Below the pieces are notes generated by a model. It was given only the letters and a program-made list of their open reading frames with translations. It had not been told where the DNA came from and did not search any database. From NCBI GenBank assembly GCA_024305745.1, contig JAHRBS010000008.1:1-64000 (forward strand): 64,000 nucleotides of DNA. Reading direction: 5' to 3'. The DNA comes from Polyporus tsugae (taxonomy: Eukaryota; Basidiomycota; Agaricomycetes; Polyporales; Polyporaceae). Positions 1 through 9,500 of the stretch are shown here, piece by piece. Made by a program: the position numbers and the translations under genes. How positions within the stretch are numbered: the stretch's first letter is position 1; every line of letters begins with the position of its first letter.

Positions 1-20
1 CCCCCTTCCCAACCCTATTA

Positions 21-158
21 CCCTAACCCTAACCCTAACCCTAACCCTAACCCTAACCCTAACCCTAACCCTAACCCTAACCCTAACCCTAACCCTAACC
101 CTAACCCTAACCCTAACCCTAACCCTAACCCTAACCCTAACCCTAACCCTAACCCTAA
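21..158. repeat. Telomeric repeat tract, 23 x CCCTAA
   Basis: 138 bp of perfect CCCTAA units, preceded by about 20 bp of degenerate C-rich sequence that could be an assembly edge. CCCTAA on the + strand at the left end means the G-rich TTAGGG strand runs outward, as expected for a true chromosome end. The tract ends at 158 and changes directly into non-repetitive subtelomeric DNA. Confidence 0.98.
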
Positions 159-1266
159 GAGCTAAGATGCCCTAGTGCCCTGCATGTACATGTTATCTAT
201 TTTTTGACGTTGGCTGACTGATTGAATGGTCTCATAGTCGCCTGTACACCTTCGTTACCCCGTCACGACTCCTCAATTACGTGTCCGTCCAGGACGAACA
301 CCGGGGGCCCCAGGCCAATTGCCGCCACGGGCACACTCACCGCCTTGTCCGTCCAGGACGGACACTCGGGGCATGTGCGCCGGAAAGGAAGATCACCGCA
401 TGGAAGGAACAAGCAAAGAGCGGCATCGAATTCCCATTCCCAGGGTGCGGACACCCCTTACAATGCGTTCGCGTTCTCGGGGTCAAACCACGCCGCGAAG
501 TCCCGCTCGAAGTTCAAGCTCGAGTCGTTCATGAGCGTTCAACCCAGGCTCCCTAATTCAGCGAGAACGTAGGCAGTGAAGGCGCCGGAGGGGGCAGAGG
601 AAGGGATGTTGAGAGGGCCGGAGGAGACGATAGGGGCAAGGTGAAGGAGTAAGTAGTAACTCAGGAGGTAGGGGCGGACACACCTACTCACTGAAACGAG
701 AACCATCCGTCCAGGACGGACGTTCGCTGCGCCCCACATGAATTGATCGGTCTCTCTTCGCTGTGTTGCCCAGTAGCCACCACTACCCAACCCGTAAAAT
801 CACCCGGTATTGCCTTGGCTTTCGGAACTTGCGACCGATGAGACGCTCAGCGTCTTCGAAGTTGCGAGGTCCCTGGGGATCCGGTTCTTGCCTGCAACGC
901 TGGAAGGTGACTGAGGTGGTGCAATTGCGTTGTTGATGTTGGTCTCGACACGTTGGCAAATATCGAATTTTCACATCTGCCCCAAAAGCTAGGTGGTATC
1001 CCGTCCATTCTCGTCCACGAGTGCACCCTCGAGTGCTGGCGGCACCAAGGGAATTCGGCAAGTATCATGGCATTGGACAGGACAAGGGGAGATGGCAGTA
1101 GCGAGGACGCTACCGTGTTTGTCTGCCCCACTAGATGAGTAATAATAATGCCCTTGTTCAACGTGTTTTTAGGCGAAGAGGAGTGTCATAAGCTCCCGCT
1201 GTCGTCAAGTTTCTAGGCTCCTCGGACTCTCATGTGTAACTGAGGGTCTGGCCCTGAGGCATATCT
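159..1266. other. Subtelomeric DNA without a supported gene
   Basis: Small open frames in this stretch have no recognisable domain and several only read through the 19-bp palindrome. It holds three copies of the palindrome family, at 282-300 (one arm mismatch), 346-364 (perfect) and 704-722. Confidence 0.7.
282..364. repeat. Two copies of the 19-bp palindrome nearest the telomere
   Basis: Copies at 282-300 and 346-364 match TGTCCGTCCAGGACGGACA; the first has a single arm mismatch. They start 124 bp from the last telomere unit and are the most distal members of the family described in the findings. Confidence 0.9.
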
Positions 1267-1651
1267 GTACAGTGTGGTGTACGTCCTGGACGGTAACATC
1301 GGGCACTGTCCCCGACTGTTGAACATTTATCCACCGTTGAGTATTGTCCTCGTGTGATAGATACCTCTAAGCTTATGTTCAACGCGGCAGACACGAGGCA
1401 AAGTGCGTGCGTCCCACCGCAGCTGTCCGTCCAGGACGGACACATCCGCCACCGCCCAGTACAGCGTGGTGTACGTCCTGGACGGTAACGTCGGGCACTG
1501 TCCCCGACTGTTGAACATTTATCCACCGTTGAGTATTGTCCTCGTATGATAGATACCTCTAAGCTTACGTTCAACGCGGCAGACACGAGGCAAAGTGCGT
1601 GCGTCCCACCGCAGCTGTCCGTCCTGGACGGACACATCCGCCACCGCCCAG
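1267..1651. repeat. 192-bp tandem duplication, each copy carrying palindromes
   Basis: Positions 1267-1458 and 1459-1651 are the same sequence with few changes. Each copy has a truncated palindrome core near its start (about 1281 and 1473) and a full 19-bp palindrome near its end (1424-1442 and 1616-1634). The central base of the full palindrome is A in the first copy and T in the second. Confidence 0.9.
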
Positions 1652-1872
1652 GGAGGTTCAACTGTTTCCCGCTCGCGGCCCATCGTCCTCATGTTGCACA
1701 TTGGTCCTGAATTCGACACATGTTGAGTCCTCGAGGCCGCCTTAGCAACGGACACTGTATTCCACCTATTGTATCACTCCAGTCGCAACGACGAGCCTCT
1801 CGTCACCGCGTGTCGGGGCCCAGCGGCCCAGCGGGCACCCACCCGCAAAGTCGACAGGTGTCCTGTCCTCCG

Positions 1873-1924
1873 TGTCCGTCCAGGACGGACAGGTCTGTAT
1901 CCCAGTGCAGGCCTCGGTATAAAA
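1873..1924 (+). promoter_or_regulatory. Perfect palindrome and TATA box upstream of the 1957 gene
   Basis: A perfect 19-bp palindrome lies at 1873-1891 and a TATAAAA box at 1918-1924, 33 bp before the chosen ATG. The TATA box supports a promoter here. The palindrome could be a regulatory site or simply one of the dispersed copies; the sequence alone cannot distinguish these. Confidence 0.55.
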
Positions 1925-1956
1925 TCACATCGCTCCGTGCAAGTCGATCTGCAACC

Positions 1957-4900
1957 ATGGCGCCACCGCTGTTCCCTGATGAGCCTCTCCCTCCTCGAAC
2001 CATCGGCCTTACGGAGTTCGTACAACTCGCTGAACAGTACTGTAACGACGAGAACATCGACCGTTTCGTCAACCTAGTCCTCGCGGGTCGCGCACCCATA
2101 ACCCGCCCCAATGCGAACACCAACCAACGCCGTCTTTTCATTAATCCCCGTTACGAATGCGAGTTTCCCGAATGTTACACCATTCTTGGCGACTTTGACT
2201 CTGTTATCGGTCTCACTCGTCTCCTTCCATTCAGCAAGTCTATCACCTGGCACTTGTTTCCCCCTTTCTCCGAGACCCTTACCACTTCCGTCCACATCAA
2301 GTGGCCTATCACCAGAAATGTAAGTAAATAACCTACATCAATCGTCACCACTCTCACCCACTCTGTTATTCAGAACGCCACCCTTCAGGTCCCGCTTCAC
2401 AAAATTCCGAACTGCCTTTGCTTCAAGTTCAGGACCCGCCACCAGGGTCGTCTCTTCTTCCCAAAGCGATACGACCCGCACGTCCCTCCCACGCTTAGTA
2501 ACGAGGTCTTGGCCTCCATCTACGATGATGCCATCCGTCCCGCCCTCGGGGCTGTCGCCCCCGAACTCGCAGTCCAGTGGCCGGTGAATTTCAGTCACGT
2601 CACTCGTCTCGTTCGGAGCCGCACTGGCCAGCTCGGCGCCCTTACCAAGGACATCACCCAGGTCTTTCTTGAGGCCTTCGCGCGCGAGCTCCTCGATCGC
2701 CTCGCCCAGCTCGACGAGAGCTTCGCGGATGCCTTCTTCGAGATCGAGGCCAAAGGCGTGAAGGCTTCCAGCGCTCACAACCCCCAGGATTGGTGGGCTC
2801 GCAGTGAGGCCCTTGCAGCGGTCTTGGACCCCATCGACCAGCAGCTTATTCCCGACGAGGAGTTGGAGTCACGTTGGTTTGTCGACGTCGCCCTGGAAGT
2901 TCACGCTGAGGGCCGGGTTATGCAATGGCTGACCGAAAGTCACACCCGGCTCATTCGACACATGCTTCCCTCTATCTCAGAGGACCAGGCCATCGCTTTG
3001 AAGCACAGCAAAGCTTTCAAGGAGGACCTCAGCGGACACCTCACAGCATTGTCCGGCTTCCGCCTCGAGACGGGGACGAAAGGGCGCGCTGACCATGTCT
3101 CCTATATCAACGTCTACACCACCGACAAGTCAGCGACCTATCAGCAGCACGCAGGGACCTATCGGCGTCGCACCGCGCAGGACCTCTTGCCCAACCCTTT
3201 CGAGAAGTTCCTTTCCGACGTCGACACCGTCGCAGAGACCTTCGCCGACTGCGCAGGGGGTTCCGGTGTCCTCCAGAACGGTGCAGCTCGTATGGAGGCC
3301 CGCGTCGGCCTCTTGTATGCCAAGCAGGCTCTCGCAGACATCCCCGACGACCTCGTCACGGAGTCGATTCTCGCCGTGGACTCCGCCATCTGGTGGTAAG
3401 TCCTCTGTCTATGGTTACCTGTAAGCTTTCTAATAGTTCATTTATAAAGGTACTTCAAGTTCTTCCGCGCATCGGCGCTCTACCGGCTCTTCAAAGAGTT
3501 GGCAAGCTCCCCTCCCGATGCTCGTTCTTGGACACCCAGCCTCATGTTGGGTGCTGTCTGCGTCTACATGTTCAACGCTGTCATCTACCGCCCTTCCGGG
3601 AAGAGGATCGAGGAGGAGCTTGGCAGGCAGTGCGCGTTTTGGACCCATCCCCACGTCCACCCCTACGAGGCAGACTATGCGGATGCCGAGTTCGAGAACG
3701 TCAACCTCGTCCCTTGCACCCTCGACCGTGGCCTCTACTTCATCGCCGGTCTCGTGCGCGACGAAACTCATGGCGTCTTCCGTCTCGCCGCTGTCCGTCA
3801 GTTAGAACGGGAGGAACTCGCTATCCTCTACAAGAAGCCCAACCTACACGACATCGCGAAGGCCTTCGGCGGGCATTCTTTTGGCCTCTCCATCTACAGT
3901 CGATCACACAAGGACCGGACCAACACCAGGCGGCCCACCGTCCCCATCCAGGCTGTCAGAGGTCAGCTTACCCTTCACAATTTCACCCTCACTCAACACG
4001 GCGTCGCGCGCATCCCCACCATGCAAATGACGGGCCCTGACATCGAGAACCTCGACGACCCGGAGGACGAAGAAGTTTCCTTGGATCGCGCCTTCTCTCT
4101 TCTCTGGGCCCAGTTCCCTTCCGACATCATCCAATGCTCCCCGAACCAGAAGAATCGGCACAAGCCTTCGTACATCAAGCTGAGCCAAGCCGCGCGCGAG
4201 GCTGTGACCCACGACTTCTTCCGAGCTGTCGAGCTTCCTTTCGAGGCCGCGTACCTGCGCCTTTGCAATGAGCAGCAATGGAGAGAACTCGTCTTCGACA
4301 AGTTCTTCCCGCCCAAAGGGACTGTTCTCTCCGATCGCCTTCAGAACTTCCGCAACGCCCGCTATTTCTCGAGCTACATTGGCGAGATAGGCCGCCTCTC
4401 AGACCACGACGCCACGGTTATCCGCGATGAGCTTTGGATTCTATTCCGAGGGCTGTCCTGGCTCCCGCATCCTTATTCGGATCGCATGTGGAAGAGCAAG
4501 GCCTGGCATCCGCTCCCTGCAGGCTGGAGGGCCCTTCCTCCCGGGCACGACGAACCAGCCGTTCATATCGTCGTCAACAGCGCCAAGTGCCCCGATCCTC
4601 GCGCCGTCTTTCTGCTCGGCGCGCCTAACCCGCGCGCTCGGGAGGCCGAGCCGGAAGACGAGGAAGACGCCGCGTGGGTCGAGCTAGCCCAACGCCTCCA
4701 AACGATCAACATGACCCACGGAGAGCCTCGCCTCGATCTCGCCCACAGCGTCGGTCCCCTCCTCGACAGCATTCGCAGCCTCCCAGGTGGTGGGCATGCC
4801 CGCGAGCGTGAACGTTCCCCGAGCATTGCGGGGAGTAGTGCCAGTCAGGCCGGAGGGGCGGGCCGCGGTAACGCTTATCGTCGCGAAGAAGAAGAGGAGT

Positions 4901-5151
4901 CTAGCAGTGGGGTCGAAGTGGGTCGGGCTCTGAGCGAGCCCCCGGTGGATGTCTTTTCCATCGGACTCACTCGCGGTCACGACGACTGGAGCCCGCCGCC
5001 CTCGCCCGTACTCATGTTCTCTTCTAGCCCGGAGCTCGTTGAGTGTGCCCTTTTCGACGGACTTGACGCGTCTGACGAGGAACGGGGCCCGAAGCGCCGC
5101 CGCGTGAACTCTGACCGTTTCGTAGATTTCGACGCGTACAGTGATGTTTAG
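1957..5151 (+). CDS. Subtelomeric protein of unknown function, 1028 aa, three exons
   Basis: I do not recognise the family. The model joins exons 1957-2319, 2374-3395 and 3450-5151; both introns are 54 bp with GTAAGT donors, and phases fit, giving 1029 codons including the stop. The start is the ATG 33 bp after a TATA box. The first roughly 860 residues look globular, with many conserved-looking aromatic and helical stretches. The last roughly 160 are low-complexity, rich in Glu, Ser and Pro, and contain a basic GPKRRRV motif near residue 1008 that suggests nuclear localisation. The gene is intact, is the first gene after the telomere, is transcribed away from it, and is followed in the same direction by an SNF2-type ATPase. 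That pairing suggests a subtelomere-specific module, but this is inference. Confidence 0.85.
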
Positions 5152-5249
5152 TGTTTCGTGAAAGTACACCGAACGTGTTTCATACAAATATATGCGTAGT
5201 TTGATTCTCAGCTGCGAGTGTTCGTTTCACGCGTGGCTCGGTCGAGACG
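5152..5249. other. Short 3' spacer after the 1957 gene
   Basis: A unique AT-richer spacer between the stop codon and the left end of the large inverted repeat. It probably holds the 3' UTR; no clear polyadenylation signal was identified. Confidence 0.4.
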
Positions 5250-5937
5250 CGTCCGTCCTGGATGGACACAGACAGAGGCGGGGATGTTCTGCCATAGTTC
5301 AACTGGCAAGACCGGCAAATGTGTCCGTCCTGGACGGACACATAGGGAGGGAGCCCTGCACTGTACTTTGCTCCAATGATCACATTTCAGGGAGCAGAAC
5401 TGTCCGTCCTGGACGGACACATGGGGTGTGGGAGCTGTTCGGGCGCTCTCAGGCCTCACCGACTCTTTATCCGTCCTGGACGGACAAACTGGGCTTATGG
5501 CCTGCACTATATTTGACATATCATTTGCATTTGTTAATCCTCAGTCGCTGGGCATTTGTTGATCCCCTGTCAATGGCTAAGCCACGGAGCAACCTCCTTG
5601 GCCGAGCCATTGACAGAGGATCAGCAGCCTCTGGGGCCCAGCACTTGACAGAGGATTAACAAATGATATGTCAAATATAGTGCAGGCCATAAGCCCAGTT
5701 TGTCCGTCCAGGACGGATAAAGAGTCGGTGAGGCCTGAGAGCGCCCGAACAGCTCCCACACCCCATGTGTCCGTCCAGGACGGACAGTTCTGCTCCCTGA
5801 AATGTGATCATTGGAGCAAAGTACAGTGCAGGGCTCCCTCCCTATGTGTCCGTCCAGGACGGACACATTTGCCGGTCTTGCCAGTTGAACTATGGCAGAA
5901 CATCCCCGCCTCTGTCTGTGTCCGTCCAGGACAGACT
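5250..5937. repeat. Long inverted repeat with four palindromes in each arm
   Basis: The left arm, about 5259-5542, is mirrored by about 5657-5928. Palindromes sit at 5250, 5322, 5401 and 5468 in the left arm and at 5701, 5768, 5847 and 5919 in the right, in mirror order. The outermost palindrome on each side marks the limit of the similarity, so the arms run roughly from one palindrome centre to another. The spacer near 5543-5656 contains partly self-complementary sequence around GTCAATGGC and GCCATTGAC. It lies between two genes and has no coding content of its own. Confidence 0.9.
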
Positions 5938-6502
5938 CATCTCGCCCCGCGGTGCGGCGCGGTGAGTGAAGCCATCAGTCAGCTGAGGTACGGTGACATG
6001 CACCAGCGAATGCCAGTTTCCACTGTGCGTGTCCGTCCAGGACGCGCTGTCTCAGCCCGGGAATGGATTGCCAGAGAGGTGCTTTTGCTTGACCTCCTAG
6101 AAGTAAATAACAAGCCCATCAACAAGTGCAGCCCCGCACCCGCGTTGGGTACAAAGAAACATACCGCCCAGAGTATCGTGGATCTCCGCGAGACTCGGAG
6201 TCCGAGGACGTGACAGGCAGGCCACGGAGCATGTGGTCGTTGTGTCCGCGGCCATCACGTCGAGGTTTCTATTTAGGAAGTCAATTGCAACCTCCACGAG
6301 GTTCTTTTCCCGAAAAGGCCATGCAACTTCCTCGAGGGATCGTTGAGGACACCGCGTGTTCAGGGTCGGGCCAGGGCTCATTGTGGTCGCCGCCGCCTCA
6401 TGTTGGGCGGTATATATCAGACAGAGTTCGATGCGCCCGCTCCCTCCAACCCCCTTTCTCCCCACCACCTTCAAGCTCACCAGCACCCACCAACTCGACA
6501 GC
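5938..6502. promoter_or_regulatory. Upstream region of the SNF2-type gene
   Basis: No gene is supported. There is a half-conserved palindrome at 6030-6048 and a TATATAT stretch near 6410, about 90 bp before the ATG at 6503, which is a plausible core promoter. A segment around 6172-6195 (AGTATCGTGGATCTCCGCGA) recurs near 9388 inside the palindrome-rich intron of the downstream gene, suggesting shared repeat ancestry. Confidence 0.45.
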
Positions 6503-9500
6503 ATGCCCTCCCTCGACAACGTCAGCCACCTCCTCACCATCTGCGCGGACACGCCGGAGTCGTTCACGTGGAACGTTTGGCAAGACCGTACCGGCCTCCT
6601 CGCGATGCCGTTCGGCCCAGAGGCGACTTACAAGACGGCCGGCATGAACAAAAAGGAATACAAATTAGCAAAGGTTTTTTATCGGCGCTGGTTGGAGGAA
6701 GTGGGGTCCGCCAAACGGTTGCAGTTTGTTCGCGGGCGGACCGACGCGCACCAGGAGGGGCGCGTGATCGTGAAGAAGTGGGCGGCTGACAAGTGGGCGG
6801 AATGGGAGATCTCGGAGTTGGTCGCTTCGACTCTCGATACCTGCAGCTTCAAGACGTTCGACGTCCCCAAGGCCCTCAAGCGCGACCAAGTAGTTTATTT
6901 AGTGTAGTTGTTTATTATACGGTTTACTGACTTATGTGCACAGTGGCCGAATGCGACGGACCTCGGTATCCGTGACGTAGTCGCCTCCAACCTCGCCCTT
7001 GCGATGTTCGGCCCCGACTGCGTCACGGGGGTGGGGTCGATCCAGGTCGTCCACATCCCCCTCATGCCGGTCGTTGGGGGTCTCATCGTTTCGGCGTGGG
7101 ACTCGAGGGGGCGGGCGTGGAAGCGGGCGCGTGCGGGCGCGGTCAAGAGCGAGGATAAGTTGGCGCGGGACGTTGCAGGTAAGCCCCAAGTCCCATTTCG
7201 CAGCTTGCAGGCTGACCTTTGTTTGTAGCACTCGAGTCCCCCGACGCAGTGCCCACCCCCTCCGAGATCGCTCGGATCATCCAGCGTATCAAGCGGACGG
7301 TCACCAAGTCGGAATTGTTCGGCGACGCGGCCATGGTGGAGCTCGTCGCTGCGTGGAAGACCAGGCTCGAGCAGATGTACGAGGTGGCGGCGAAAGTCAA
7401 GGAGGCGAAGCACGACCGTAAACACCTTTTGTTACTGTTCTTACATTTGTGTTACTGACGCGTTTGATTTACAGGCATTCCCGCCGGCCTCCTGAAGGCC
7501 CTCAAGGCCCTCGCGGACACGCCAACGGTGCACATCGTCCTGTGCGAGCTCGAGCAAGCGATGGACGACCTCCCCGAACACTACCTCGACGCGGTCGCCG
7601 AAGCTGCCGACGAGTTCGACTTCTCGGACTGGCTGACGGGCGTCGAGGACCTCCAGGACAAGGACCCGCAGGAGCTTTGGGCCGGCCTTGGGCTGAACAA
7701 CGAGCAGATCCCTGGGTTCAACGAGGTCGAGGATCCGCGTGGCGAGGTCAACCCCTGGGACCCGACGCAGTGGGCTAAGTTCGTCAACACCGACAAGGCG
7801 CTCGCTTTCGGTCCCCGGTGGCATCAGCTCGTCGGGATCACGAAGATGTGCGAGCTCATCATCAAGGGCAAACCCCTCCTCCTCATGGACCAAGTCGGCG
7901 TCGGCAAGACGCTCCAGATCGTCGGCGCCATAGTCATGTACCCGATGCTTCGCGGGTACTACCAGAGGAACAAAAGGTTCCCCCCGCAATTCAGTAAGTC
8001 TTTGCCTTTTCTGCTTGTTACTTGCATTTACTAACAGTGTGTATTACAGAGGGCCTGAAGTGCGACACGCCAGACGGGAACTTGCCCGACCGTCCCCACC
8101 TCATCATCGTCCCGGTCCCGCTATTCGACCAATGGATGTTCGAGTTCAAGCGGTACGTCAAGTTCGGCTCTGTCGACATCTACCCGTACAAGCACCAGTG
8201 GGCCCAGTCCGGGAGGATGGCGATCTGGGACGAAGTGTTCCACCTCAAGGACGACAAGCAGACGCTGAGCCACAAGGTTCTGCTCGTCGCGTACACGGTA
8301 AGCAGCCCAGCTTTGTTTATTAACTTCTGAATATGCATGCTAACGTCTGTAGGCCGCCGAGTCCGATTGTTCGCAGCGGTTCACGAACACGAAGAAGATC
8401 GCTCCCCAGCGGCCCGAACGTGACTCCGCGCTGCCCATGAGGTCGATGCTGTACGATTACCAGTTCGGCATCACCACCATCGACGAGGCGGCCAAGATGC
8501 GCAACCCCAGCCACCACTGGACGACGATGAACGAGCTCTCCCTCCTCTCCCACTGCACCATCGCGGCGACGGCGACGCCCATCACGAACTCGCCCTTGGT
8601 AAGTACGTTTCTTATGCTGGTTGTGGGACCATACTGACTGCCCTTTAACAGGACTTGGTGTACATCGGCCGGTGTATCGGGATCCCCGCCTGCGAGGAGG
8701 AAACACTCTTGGTCGACATGAAGAAGAAGCTCATGGCCGCCGCGCGCAAGTCCAACGTCGAGTTCCGCAACGCTCGCGAGGACGGCGACTTCGTACAGGG
8801 GATCCTCAACGGCGAGATTGACCTCCCGGCCAAGAAGGAGCAGGTCAAGCAAATGACCTCGTACACCGTCGCGCTTCGCAAGATGTTCAACGGCCACACC
8901 ATCCGCCGCACCCTGGACGCCGTCGACTGGGAGGGGCGTCCCATCTCGGGGCTGAGCCCTTACGTCGCCCAACAAATAATGCTCACGCCGTTGGACGAGG
9001 AGTCGGAGGTGTTGGAGGCGACAGCAGCCGCGATCGTCGCTGAGCACGACACCGCGCGCACTGCCGCGATGGTTGCGCAGGCTGAAGGACACGTAAGTCT
9101 TCTCGTTCTCGTTGATACTCAAGACACACAGGGCGGACGCTTCGAGACACGACCGGGTCTCGAAGTGTCCGTCCTGGACGGACACACAGGGGCACAGTGC
9201 CGCGTCCCAACATGCGGCAGGCTGGAGTGTCAGAGGTGTCCGTCCAGGACGGACACATAGCGCGCCGATGCCTGTTCACGGTTTCGCACTGGTGGCAATC
9301 GTGATGCAAGCACGGTGGCTGCAGGTGTCCGTCCGGGACGGACACTTCTGCGCTGACTCCTGTCTATGGGCCGGATGCCGCCAAGAGTGTCGTGGATCTC
9401 CGCGAGACCACTGGCAGGCGGGCCCCTCCCTCTCACCTGTCCGTCCCGGACGGACACCCGTGAGTGCCGCCACGGTTGCCACTCCGTCGTGGCCGCACTC

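Noticed and set aside
222..556. Open frames reading through the palindromes, giving peptides such as SVQDGH and RPGRT
   Set aside because: The same short peptides appear wherever the palindrome occurs, on both strands and in several frames; they are a translation by-product of the repeat, not a protein family.
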